Positions 32,896 through 45,206 of a stretch of DNA of 64,000 bases are shown here, piece by piece; position 1 is the stretch's first letter; each line of letters begins with the position of its first letter. The stretch is taken from assembly GCA_013350335.1 (NCBI GenBank), contig CM023542.1:7922025-7986024 (forward strand). The letters are read 5' to 3'. The notes under the pieces are model-generated. The model did no database searches, was not told where the DNA came from, and was given only the letters and a program-made list of their open reading frames with translations. This stretch comes from Chimonanthus salicifolius. Taxonomy: Eukaryota; Streptophyta; Magnoliopsida; Laurales; Calycanthaceae. Both the position numbers and the translations under genes were made by a program.

Positions 32896-35800
32896 AGATC
32901 CACTGAACTGCTCAAGTACCTCAGGGCTTGTTTACTGTACTTTTTTTTTTTTTTTGCAGATGGACCTTTCTTTGCAAAAATATAACATATTAGCTCTTGA
33001 AAAGACAATTATGCATTTTGCAAAAATTTGAATTTTGTGTTTTGAGGAATAACTGCCATTGGCATCTAAAAGGGATAGGATAGACGACCCTAGATCATCT
33101 CAAAGGACACCATAGATTGTCATGTTGCCATTTCAGAAAAAGAAGAAAGAAGAACTAAGTCATGGAGGGAGAGAGAACATGATATCTGGTAGTAATACAT
33201 GGAAACTTGATTCTAGATAGATAGCACAGCGACTTTGATCTGATGATGTCAATGCTACAAGTTTCTTACAATGGATACATTACACTTCTACTCCCACGAA
33301 TATTTTACAGACCAAGCTCGTGTTATACCTCAAATTTCCCTTATATGGTTGAGGCATTGAAGCATGCATCTTTAGGATTTTGCCGAGTGACATCATCCTA
33401 CTCTCCATGAATTTTCTTGACTCCTTTCTAGAATATTCATGAAATCTCTCACTCCTATACACTTCTAAACTCTGCTAATAAGGTTCTACAACATTTCACA
33501 TGACTATTTAGACTTCTGCACATTTCCACAATGTTCTACAAAACCACTAAAAATTCCACATTACTCTAGAGAAGATGAGTCTTTAACACTTGGAGTCTGA
33601 ATATTTCAAAACCTTATGCAACCTTCTTGAGTCTTTTAGAACATTCTGAGCCTATTTTGAAGCTTCCAAAAATCTTTATAATAGAAAACCTCCAATATTA
33701 GAATTAGTCATACTTGTGCCAGGGGTTAAAATATCGCCTCGCTAGATATCGGCTGATATCTTTGTTGAGATTATTCTCTCTCCTCTTTTTTTTTTTCCAA
33801 ATATTGACTGATTTTATTTTCTTTAATTTTATCTGAATTAAAAAGAAAAAAATAGATTTTTTTTTTAAAATATTTTTTTTGGAAAAATACATAATATCGG
33901 TCCATATCATGGTTAATATTTTTTCGATATGGCCAAATATGAGCTATATATTGGTGGGATCCAGCATCGATATTGATTTTTTTTTAAATAAAAAATTCAG
34001 GCGATATTCAAGATATCGACTGATATTTTAAGTGAAATATCACGGTCATCTCGCTGATATATCGTATCTCAGGTCGATACATATCCTATCGGCCGATATT
34101 ATCACCTTTGACTTGTGCACAATTTTGATACCAATATTGACGTTCACAGCGGATTATTGTATCATGGAGTCCTGTAAAATGTATCCTTCCCTATTTTCGG
34201 ATTCAACTGTTGAACTACACCGAAGTTTTTCATCTTTCCCAGCACAGGAAATAAATAAACGCATATTTTTCATCTTTCCCTTTCCCCTAATGTTCCATAC
34301 ATTCTTATAAATACTATTTCGCAAAGGGCATATAATTTTCATTTTATTAATTGGATAAGATAAAATAAAAGGTTGGCTACAAGTTCCCATTTGGAAACAA
34401 AGATTAATAAAATGTATAAGGTTTCCATTAATAGAGGTAAAACATGCTTATTACTGGGGGTGAAAAATGATTGAAAGCCAAAATTTTAATACGAATAAAA
34501 ATGTCTTAAATAATTAAAAAATGTTTAAAAAAATTTAAAAATAAAAAATCAATATAAAGAAACACTTGATATGAAATTTGTGTTCTCTAGTGTCCTATAA
34601 CGACATATATCTTCTATTACAATTTATTAATTTAAAAAAATCATGAAAATGTTAAAAAATTAAAAAGTCCGGATTTTTTACAATAATTCAAAAAAAAATT
34701 ATGATAATAACTTTTAATAGAAAAGTTTATATGAAAAAAAAATGTTAAAATTATATCCAATGAAAAATTCAAACCGAAAAACAGTCGAACCAATAATTTT
34801 TCTGAAAAAAAATTAAATTTGAGGAAGGTTGATACCATTTAACAACCCATAGCAACCAATATTGCATACATCGTTGATATCATACAGCTGATACGTACTA
34901 CCCTATATACAAACACTACGGATTAACTGATAAAATTTAGGAACAAATGTTAAAAAATTGTACCGATTCACTGAGTTTAATTACCACCATAACGGACGGA
35001 AGGAAGCTCAGTGGAGGTCATGGCTGTGGTAGCAAATCAACAGTCTGTTTCTTGAGATCTACACTAGTTCAGATTCCTAAGCAGAAGCCTAATATGCAAA
35101 AATGGATGTTCAGCTATTGGGCCTCTCCAAGTTTCTCTCTGTGCTTTTGCTTCTTCCTTTCCACATTCAATATTCTCAATATATCTACATTAAATTTAAG
35201 GAGCCATGGTTGCCATGAGACTTAAGGAGCTAATCAAATTGGGGTTGCCTGTGGCTTGCTTGACAATCCATAAGCATTGCAGTGTTTCTTCCCGCCCTCA
35301 TCGTTGAGGGCCTCCGGTCCCGGTGGCTATTTCAAATTCAGACCAGATCATGCCGGTATGGGGCTCTGCTGTGTTTGAGCTGCTGCGATCGAATCTCACA
35401 TTAACAGCGTAGAAGGAGATCTAGGAATTCATAAATGACTTGAGTCACTCCACCTACCAGACTAGTCTTTTGGGTTGGAAGCCTAAGTCCTAGTATCAAA
35501 GACAGGTCTCAGGCTACCTCATCTAGGCTCAGAAGATTCCCTAAACGAATAGAATGGCTGGCGTCGCTGTCTCCGCCAGAGGACCACGTTCAGGAGAGGG
35601 ATTGTTGGAGTTGCTGTGAACGAATCCCAAATTAAAAGTGCAGAGAGATCTAAAATTTTATAAATCATAATCATCTTATTTTAACCGGTTTGACCTACAT
35701 TGAACCTAATTAGACCAAACCGCCAGAATAAAACATTGCTGCTGACAGGAAATCATCTCTAAGGCTTAAATTCCAAAACCAACCATAGATATAAACAAAA

Positions 35801-35935
35801 GACAAAATTAATCCAAGAGAGTTTGATCCCAAGCTTCATCACCTCTCACGCTTGGGAAGTATCCTTATTGACCAAAATCCATATCGTCTACAATATCCGA
35901 GAGCCATGAACACCAAAAAAGGAAGAAAACTTTCC
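32896..35935. other. Intergenic region between convergent HINT and PGK genes
   Basis: No gene is supported. 33730-34110 is rich in imperfect copies of a GATATCGGCTGATATC-like word in both orientations. A smaller patch of related words occurs at 31590-31740. 34500-34850 is AT-rich. A 92-codon ORF at 34947-35225 has no recognised similarity. Confidence 0.5.
33730..34110. repeat. Degenerate GATATCGGCYGATAT-type repeat patch
   Basis: Words such as ATATCGGCTGATAT, ATATCGACTGATATT, ATATCACGGTC and CGGCCGATATT recur within 380 bp, often as near-palindromes. This resembles a decayed element or inverted-repeat end, but termini and duplications were not found. Confidence 0.5.
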
Positions 35936-38900
35936 TCATTTAGGATCATCAAGAGCAAGCACTCCAGGAAGAGACTTGCCTTCCAACAGCTCCAAGCTCG
36001 CACCACCACCCGTCGAGATGTGGCTCATTTTGTCAGCAAGTCCTGCTTTCTCCACAGCTGCAACAGAGTCACCACCTCCAATGATAGTTGTCACTCCGGT
36101 TCCAGTGAGATGTGCCAACTTTTTTGCAATTGCCTGCAATGGAGAAGATACCATTCCATTACTCTGTCTAATAAAAAAACTGCAAGATTTAGATGACTCG
36201 GTTGCATTCACACCATACCTCAGTTCCAACCGCAAACTTCTCAAACTCAAAGACACCCATGGGTCCATTCCAAATGACAGTTTTAGTAGTGTCTAATGAT
36301 GCACTGAATGTCTTGATTGCATCGGGTCCAATATCAAGACCCATCCAACCATCTGGAATGTCAGATGCTGGTACAACCTGCAAGACAATGAGGAATACTC
36401 AGATGGGTCATTTCCATAATTTAAAAGAATCACTAAATAGAGCTGACTCACATGATTTCTCTCAGATGCATAATACCAGAGCAAACAACTTATTATTACT
36501 GTTCATGTTTTGAAATATAACTTAAGATGCTGATCCATCATTCACTTTTCCATTTTATCCTGTTTTCTTCATATTTCATTACATTTTAATTTACTTTCAC
36601 TACTTAAAAGGATATAAAACAAACCTTCGAGTTTGCATCAGCAGCAAATTTGTCAGCTATAACAACATCAGTGGGTAACAAAAGTGACACCCCTTTGACC
36701 TTAGCTTTCTCAATAAGAGATGTTGCAAGATCAAGCTTGTCTTCCTCAACAAGAGATGATCCAACAGAGTAACCTTGAGCCTTGTAAAATGTGAAGATCA
36801 TTCCTCCACCAAGCAGAAGGATATCAACCTTCTCCAACAACGATTCTATCACTCCAATCTTGGATGAGACCTTCGAGCCACCAACAATAGCCGCAAAGGG
36901 CCTCTTGGGACTAGACACAGCTCCAACAAGATAATCAAGTTCCTGAAACAAGATGGCACATTAAGTTAAGAACCAAAGTTTATTACCTGGTAACTTTGTA
37001 AGGTAGAACATAATTCACTCGAGTTGTAAATACACATTCTAATAAATGTCTGCATCAGTCGAAAAAGTTACAAAAATAATAGATAAAATATATGAGTAAG
37101 CAAACATCTACGGGACAAGATGAACGAATTATATAAAAGCAGAGTAAATAAAAGTCAGAAATGCCAGAAAGTGAGATACCTTCTGCATTAGGAAGCCAGC
37201 AACAGCAGGCTTCAAGAATTTGGTAACTCCTTCCGTTGAAGCATGTGCTCGGTGAGCACTGCCAAATGCATCATTAACATAGAGATCAGCAAGAGAAGCT
37301 AGCTTCTTTGCAAACTCCGGATCATTCTTCTCCTCTTCCTTGTAAAACCTGACATTTTCAAGAAGCAGAACACCTCCATCTGGCAATGCAGCCACCAATT
37401 TCTCAACTCCCTCACCAATGCAGTCATCAGCCATCTCAACCTATTTAATCAAGACAATGAAGTGGAGGAGATATGATAATTATGATGAAATGTAGCAAAA
37501 CTGCATATTTGACCAATTGAGCTCTAACCAAAGGCAAGAGAATGCAAACCTTGACTCCAAGGAGTTCAGATAGCCGAGGAACAAGAGGCTTCAAGCTGTA
37601 CTTTGGAGTGACACCCTTGGGGCGTCCCTACAATCCCATAACAAAAAAATTCATCCATGAATCAAAAAACATACATCTAATTCCTCACCAGATAAACACA
37701 ACATCTATCGCAAATAAAAGGAAATTGATCAAAATCTAACAAAAGCACCAAAAAATCTCTATATTAAAAGGAAATAATGTGACAATTTATTCATATTAGA
37801 CAATAACAAAGTAAAAACTATCATCAGTAACTAAATCCAGAAAGGCAAAAAATGCATCAAAACAAAATCTTTGAACCCCAGCAAAAGCAACCAAAGATGA
37901 AGCAAGAGTGAAACCACCTACGGTATACCATCCATGCAGATATGTCCAAGGAACCAACGAAGCATGAGACGCCCATTACAAGAAGGGTTAATTTTATTTT
38001 AAGTATGAATTTCATTTTACTAAGAATAAAAGTGTATGATAGTTCCCATTAAACGATCGCTACATCATTAGAATGGAAATAGCCAATAGGGCACCACATA
38101 GGTGGATTGGTATTAAAGAAATATTATTACCATTGCCCTTTATAAAATGTCAGTTGGTTTTTGTGGAGAGACATCCGCATTGTGAAGACCCATACCTTTT
38201 ATAAAGATCATTTTTTTTTTGAAAATTTACTTTGATAACAAAGGAGAAATCAGATTTTGGAAACTAATCTGTAACTCGCAAAAATTTATAAAAAACTATA
38301 AGGTACTTAAAAATCAGAAGTTAAGCATGAGATCCAAATCAGTTTCTGTAAAAATTAAATTGTATTTTAAGATTCAAATAGAAAACCATAAGATTTTAAC
38401 AACCATTCTGCCAGGTTAATAATGTTCATGATTGAATGGTAAAGAGTGACGTGTGTTAGACCTCCCAGGTAAAAAACTAAAGCCAGTAGAGGATTATACC
38501 CTAAAAAGGAAAAAAAAACGATCATCAACATCCAAGAAAGAAAAACTCATTCCAGAAAAGAACAAAATAACCAATCACTGAGCACGAGAATCCAGCAAAG
38601 ATCTTAAAAGCAGAAGGATACCAATAGCAATCATTATTAAACACAAAAAAAACAGCAAAAGCTCACTTCAGGAACATCCAGCAGGAGCTGAAAAGACAAT
38701 AAGACAACAAGACTTGTAATCAAAGTCCAAAAATGCTAAAATACCACAAAGAAAATCTTCAAAACGCATAAGAACCAATCTATACTAGAGAAGTCAGCAG
38801 GAGATCTAAAACAAGACAAACACTAGGGCCAATCATCAACATCAAAATTAACAAAAAACCCCTCTCAGATAACATCTCAAAATGCAAAATAGTTAATCAC

Positions 38901-39705
38901 TGAGACGTAAAACACCATGGCAGACAGAACCAGTCATCAACATCAAAGAAAAAAAATTAGAAGAATCCTAACAATGCAACATGATCAATATCTGAATGGC
39001 AGAGATTTAAAACAAGGTGATAGCCAGAACCAAACATTAAAACCCGAAAAATAAAAAACCTCAAAATGCAAAATAATCAATATCTAAACAGGAGATCTAA
39101 CAAAAGATGACAACCAGAACAGATCACCCACATTATTTATTAAAAAAATATCAGAAAAATTCTCAAGTGGAAAACAAAAAAAAAGTCGATCCATGAACAT
39201 GAGAGAAGCCAGCAAGACATTGCATGGAAAAGGAAACTACTTTCCACGAAAATAATAATTTTTAACCAAAAAAATTGTTAATCTCAATTATATCTTATAT
39301 ATTTATTAAAAATATCAATTATAATTATTTTCTAAGAAAATCATTTTCTTTCCATCCATCCATATGGAACCTAAAACATGATGACTACCAAATCCAATTA
39401 TCAAAATAACCCCAAAAATTAAAAAAAAAAAAAAAAACATTTCGGAGAGCCTGAAATAGCAAAAGCATGAATCGATTTCAGGGGAGAAATGAAGGATTCA
39501 GGACAAATACCAGATGGCTCGAGAGGATGACTTTGGCCCCAAATCCCATGAGATATTTGATGGTGGGAACAGCAGCTCTGACTCTAGTGTCATCAGTGAT
39601 TTTGCTATTTTCATCCAAAGGAACGTTGAGATCGACTCTAACGAAAACTCTCTTCCCCTTCAAATCAGCCTCTTTCAGATCTCCAACGCTCCTCTTCGTT
39701 CCCAT
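35936..39705 (-). CDS. PGK: Phosphoglycerate kinase, cytosolic type
   Basis: Six exons on the - strand join in frame to 402 residues: 39511-39705 (ATG), 37550-37627, 37180-37440, 36625-36942, 36219-36377, 35936-36133 (TGA); all introns are GT-AG. The enzyme moves phosphate from 1,3-bisphosphoglycerate to ADP in glycolysis. Visible hallmarks are RVDLNVPLD near the N-terminus, SSHLGRPKG across the first exon junction, [48 protein letters not shown] and GGGDSVAA at residues 356-363. The length and the start ([19 protein letters not shown]), with no transit peptide, match cytosolic plant PGK and not the plastid form. A short 5' UTR intron (39750-39835) is possible. No break is seen, so the gene looks functional. 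Intron 1 is 1.9 kb and AT-rich. Confidence 0.95.
37628..39510 (-). other. PGK intron 1
   Basis: An A-rich (sense-strand T-rich) 1883-bp intron. Recurring words such as CAACATC, AGAACC and ATCTAAAACA on the + strand hint at old short duplications, but there are no element ends and no ORF with family similarity. Confidence 0.6.
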
Positions 39706-39835
39706 CTCCTCACTCACGATCACAACAACAAATCGGTTCTTGATTTCTTCTGCACTTCCAAATACTAGTAATTAATTAGTTAATAACTAATAAGATGATA
39801 ATATGTTGATGAAGAAATGGATCAGTCGATCAAAC

Positions 39836-40531
39836 CTGGGCAGACTGCAGAAGCTTCGAGACGGCAGAGTGGAGAAAAGCCTTGGGTTGCGAAGAAAAGA
39901 GAGGCTCAATTAATTTATTTGGCCTTTGTGCAAAGTAAAATCGACGCTTGTGATGGTGTGGACTTCCGCCGTGTGCATCTGTGGTAACCACGTGAGTCTC
40001 ACAGGTCAGTAAACTTTACCTCTTTATTAAATATTTTTATTTTTATTTTTATATGATAAAAATGGGTATTTATTTTATTTTAAAATTTTCAATTATCTTT
40101 CCTTACATTATAACTTTAATTTACAATAAAAATATATAAGAAAATAAAGATTCTATAAAATAGATACTAAAATTCAAAGTAGTAAAAGAAATTGGTGACA
40201 CAGCATGGCATCTTCTATCCTTTCTTAAGAATAAAAAAGGAAAAAGAAAAGGTATAGCATCATATCTTTGGAATATAGATCTACAAATTAAAATTTAACT
40301 CGTCTTTTAATAATGGTTTTCATTCTTAAAATTGTTCCAATTCATTTAAGAAATTATAATTCTTATTCTTTTGTTCATACTCTCCTTTTTCTTAACCGCT
40401 ATAGTTGACATGTGATTTTTATAAGTCAAATCTTTCAAACTTATCAAACTAAAATCTTAATTTTTTTAATTTTTAGCCATTTTTGGGATGATTTTTCCTT
40501 ATTTGTTTGCTTGCTAACTGAATTACAACCA
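39836..40531. other. Upstream region of PGK
   Basis: This holds the presumed PGK 5' UTR and promoter (from about 39836 rightwards on the + coordinate) and then AT-rich spacer up to the MULE duplication at 40532. No TATA box could be assigned with confidence. Confidence 0.35.
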
Positions 40532-41066
40532 TTTAAGAAAAGAAAGCGATCGTCCCATAGGCATTTTGTGTTTACAAACACAGATTTTTACCGTGCTCGA
40601 TTTTACCCTTTACCGTCCGTATCATAAAGAAGAAGAAATGTCGAAATCGGATCACCCAACCGAATCCCTTAATCTCCCTCGGTGAGCCGAATTCACCTAA
40701 TACTGAAATGTCCAAAAACTGATCACCCAACCGGATCCCTTAATCTCCCTCGGCGAGCCGAATTCACTGAATACTGGAATGTCTAAAAACGGATCACCAA
40801 CAGGATCCTTTAATGGCCTTCGGCGAGCCGAATTTACCGAATACTGGAATGTTAAAAAATGGATCACCAACCGCATCCCTCAATGGCTTTCGACGAGTCG
40901 AATACAGGAATGTCCAAAATCGGATAACCAACCGGATCCCTTAATGGCACTCAACGAGCCAAATACAGGAATGTCCAAAATCGGATCACCAACCAGATCC
41001 CTTAATGGCACTCGACGAGCTGAATATAGGAATGTCCAAAATCGGATCACTAACAGCTCCCTTAAT

Positions 41067-44000
41067 TGTCACGCCCCGACCCGAAGGGTTGGCCCAGAAC
41101 GCGACTGATTTTTTTTTTTTTTAACTAAACTAATACAAGCATTTTATCTGAGCCGGATCAATAGTTAGGCCCAAAGGGTCACACATGCTCCCAACATGTG
41201 GACTCAAACATATGCCATAAGTCTACCCAACAAATAGACATAAAAATAACACATAGCATAATCACATAATTCCAACCATTGAATTATCATTAAACACCAT
41301 CAGAGTAACTACAAAAGCATAGTAGTTTTCAATACATCACATTGATACAAATTAAGTACCACATCCGGTACTTTAAAAGAGAATATGGTTCCAAGAAACA
41401 GAAAGCAAAAATAAGGGTATTCCCCTCAGTGGGAATCCCAAAGTAACGCTGCAGTTTATCCACCTTAAGCTTAAAATAGAGGGTTCTCTTCCTCGGGTTC
41501 ATCTCCTAAAAGGTGAGTGGGGTGAGCTAACTAACCCAGTGAAGGAAATATAACGGTGCAGTTTTAAGTAAACAACAAGTTAGCACAATAATCAACAGTT
41601 GCAATAATATCTTATGTTTGATAGCAAATAAGCATAATATCATCATCAGTCCCATAATTCATCATTTCTTTTCTCATACTGTTGTCATCCAATGTAATCC
41701 CTAGATACTATACTGACACCAATAGTATTAAGTCCCGACACCGTCAAAATACATCCTTACAGGTACATCTCTGGTATACACCTCAAAATCGATACTGACA
41801 CACATTGCCAGTCACTGTCGACCTACCTGGTCCAGTAGACGTAACCGACACCTTCGGCGATAGTTCAATAGTAAAAGGTACGTGGAAGTAGTATCACAAT
41901 TCATATGATCAACATCATAGCATTAACCATTACCATAAGCACTTCTTACAACAGTGCATCAAGTTTAGGCACATGAGTGGGTTCATCAAATCTGAAACCA
42001 CTCATTGCTCCAAAATCCATAATTAACAAAACCTGTTTACATCTACTGCAAAGTTAAGTTCCCTCACCGTATGTGTGGTTTCGCTGTCTCTGTTCAAACA
42101 AGCAAACAAATGCACAATCAATTATAAATCATCATACATATCATCAAATACATACACACAAGTAGTATTTCGAAATCATACTTGTTTCCCAAAAAAATAT
42201 CCAAGATACATGGAATTGAGTCTCCTACTTGGTTTCTATCATTTTTAAATTACAATAATCCACAAGATATAATATAATAAAAAGGTGCTCAGTCCAAAAC
42301 TCATATTGCCTTCTGGGCATTGACCAGATTGACTCATTAAGTTAGGTCTAGATTCTCAGGTCACTTCTCGGTTGTCTTCTGGATAGGACCAGATCTGACA
42401 TGTTGAGTAAGGCATCGAGGTCACTCAGTGCCCGACAAATATAGCGTCGGCCTGGAAGTGAGATCACTCAGTGTCGGACCAAAAGAGTCGGTCTGGAAGT
42501 GAATACAATAGTATATACACTATATTAATAAGAGAAAAATGTTAGTACAATTTTAGATTAACAATGGGATACTAACATCACATGCAACAAACATATAATC
42601 AAACAAGATTTATCACTTAAAAACTGGGTCCCTCGGAACATGCCTCAAAATCAGGTACTGTGGCTTCGGATCATCCGAACCACACCTAAAGTAGTCACTG
42701 ACCTCGGATCTTGGGTCTGACTTCGGATCATCCGAAGATCGGGTCTCGGATCATCCGAAGTCCTTCCGAACCGGAAAGATCAGAAAAACAAGTCTCGGTA
42801 GGTCTGTAAGTCTCGGAACACCCGAAGTAGGGCTCGGATCGTCCAAGTGGGGTTCGGTCCTTCCGAGCTCTACTCGGAACATCCGAGCGAGTCCTCTCAG
42901 ACAGTCCGAAGGGGTCCTCTCGGACCGTCCGAGAGTCGTCTTCCTCACTGTCTGCACCAGCAGACAGTGACGGTAGATACTGTATGAAATGCGAATCCGA
43001 AAAAAATGGATTTTTCGAATTTGATTTCCACATCTAGCCGGTCCGATGGACTCCTCTGAGAGTCCTCTTTCCACAGGGAATGGTTTTGAGCTTTGAAGCT
43101 CAGCAGGCTACTGGATTTTAACACTAAAAGCTCACGGGTATAAGAAAATCCATGGTTTTTCTTAAACTTCAAACTGGTTTTACTCACTCAAAACAGGGCC
43201 AAAGCCGATTTTTCTTTACTCTAAACTGACTGGAATTGAAAGAGGAACACAGTGGTTACCTTCACTTGAGTTCCTGGGCTGAAAATCCGACTTAAGAAAT
43301 TTCTTCCTACTAAGCTACGGTTAAGTTTAAAACTGGGAAGAACAGAGAAGCAGAGAGGGTCGGCTGGATTTGTTTTCAACTGAGACTGAGACAGACAGGA
43401 GAAGATTTTGGTGGGAGTGAGATCAGATAACTTGAGGGCCATTTTATAGAAAATTTGGCCGGAAATGGGGTCGGATGGCCATTGCATACGAATGCATGCG
43501 AAGGTTGCCTACGTCCGAAACAGTAACCTATAGATGTTACTGTTGGTTGCAAATTGGTCTCTCAAAACTTTCCATTTTGCAAAAAAGTCCCTGTTTTAAT
43601 AAAAATCTGATCTTTTAACCAAAACATAAGATTTGGAAAATTCAAAACTTCATCCAATCTTACAGATAAGCTGGGTTTTAAAAACTTTAGTCATCATAAA
43701 AATTTGGAGATTTAACTCTCACTAAAAACCATTGATTTAAATAAAAATCATAATTTAACACTATTTACTTAATTAAACAAATGTTAAATAAAACAATTTA
43801 GAAACCTCATATTGGGGTGTCAAAGAATAACTAAACCATAATTAAAATGAACTAACACAAAATACTTGTTTCGAAATTTATCTCATCTCCAAAATCATTT
43901 AAAATAATTATTACTCCCTTTCGGGGTTTTGACGGGCGGTTTTAAATACTATTTTCTGAAAATAAAATTATTTTAAAATCAGAAACACAAATCATTTATT

Positions 44001-44239
44001 AAGGAGAACATTATCATCCAATAATACTCACATAACAACATAATTTATAAAAATAATAACAAGAAGCGGTAAATTACTATTTTGCCCCTCCAGCTGGACG
44101 AGTTGGATCACTGAGCTTTCGAGCTCGGATTGGGCTACACCTGGGCTTTTCTCAAAGCTCTAACCGTAATCTTCAAGATTAATCGGTCTAAGCAAGATTA
44201 TTAAGTTAAACTACGCCTAATCTGGGTCAGGATATTACA
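41067..44239 (+). mobile_element. Solo LTR I (3173 bp)
   Basis: It starts TGTCACGCCCCGACCCG and ends GGATATTACA. It is flanked by the 5-bp duplication TTAAT (41062-41066, 44240-44244). No internal second LTR, primer-binding site, polypurine tract or coding domain is seen, so it is read as a solo LTR left by recombination of a long-LTR retrotransposon. It is collinear with 45493-48629. It inserted into the left repeat array of the MULE. Confidence 0.85.
42645..42950. repeat. Palindromic TCGGAxxxTCCGA cluster inside solo LTR I
   Basis: Many short near-palindromes occur within 300 bp: TTCGGATCATCCGAA, CTCGGATCATCCGAAG, CTCGGAACATCCGAG, CTCGGACCGTCCGAG. The corresponding cluster in the related solo LTR is at about 47070-47410. 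Confidence 0.9.
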
Positions 44240-45206
44240 TTAATGGCCCTTTGGCAAGCCGAATTCGGCGGTTGAGATAAGAATGTCCAAAATTGGATCA
44301 CCAACCGGATCACTTAGAAACATGTTGGCGAACAAATTTTCTATCCACAACTTAAGACCAGAGCACTTAACATCTTAAAACTTTAGTGGGTCTTGCCTGG
44401 TACATTTCAAATTACTTTTAATTCAAATATGGATCTTTTAAAAACATTCATAGCATTTCTGTCATTTTCTTATAGATTATGACATGTCAAAGTAAATGGC
44501 CTCAATCAGTTGGGCAATTTTTAGTGCTGTGATTGATGTATATTATTGCTTTTTTTTTTTTTGCCTGATATCGTAGGAGCTTTTTCAGTAATATTTTATC
44601 TATTATACAAACTAGAATTTTTTAGAAAGAGAGGCACTCAATCAATAGTTGGCATTCATTTAGCTGAAAATGAAATGGAGCAATTTTTTAACAATGCACA
44701 TCAAAATGTCATAAAAAAATGTACTTTATATACAGAGGAATGCTTGTAAATTTATAAAATAATAAAAAGAAACTCTGGAGGGCATCAAACGCCGGTTAAT
44801 CTTGTTTTGACAGAAGCATCAGGTGTTGTAGGAGTTTCAGAGATAGCAGCAGGTGTGGCAAGAGGTGCAAATAATCCTAAAGCAGTTGTGGCAGAGATAG
44901 CAGCCGGAGTGGGAGCAGGTCTAGATGATTTTGCAGCAAAGTCTGGAGCAGCAGCTGGAGATGCAAAGGAGTCTGGAGCAGCAGGTGTGACCGGATGTAT
45001 AGATGATGTTGGATGTGATGGAGATGCAAAGGAGCTTAGAGCGACCTGTGTGGCTGGATGTGCAGGTGATCTAGGAGCAGTTGGAATTATGAGGCCCATC
45101 TGACTTGCTATAGCATCCAATGATCTATCCATCTTATCAAAACGACTGATGACACAATCCTTAAATTATCTGAATTCAGCTTTAAATGTTGAAAAATATG
45201 TTGTTC

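Larger units (their letters stand above)
40637..44335. repeat. Left subterminal repeat array of the MULE (split by a solo LTR)
   Basis: About eight units of 60-70 bp lie at 40637-41066 and 44240-44335. Each unit contains AATGTCCAAAATCGGATCACC, an ACCGGATCCCTTAATGGC-like block, and a CGGCGAGCCGAATAC block. The last two units are separated by the solo LTR at 41067-44239. The same unit recurs in inverted orientation in the right end. Confidence 0.9.

Noticed and set aside
35852..36513. + strand ORFs across the PGK 3' exons
   Set aside because: Antisense shadows of PGK exons 5 and 6.
42728..43074. Ser/Arg-rich ORFs in solo LTR I (and 47309-47542 in LTR II)
   Set aside because: Generated by the TCGGA palindrome cluster; frames are not conserved between the two LTR copies.
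44807..45103. Ala/Gly-rich ORF on the + strand
   Set aside because: It is the antisense shadow of the Ala/Pro-rich tail of MULE ORF3.
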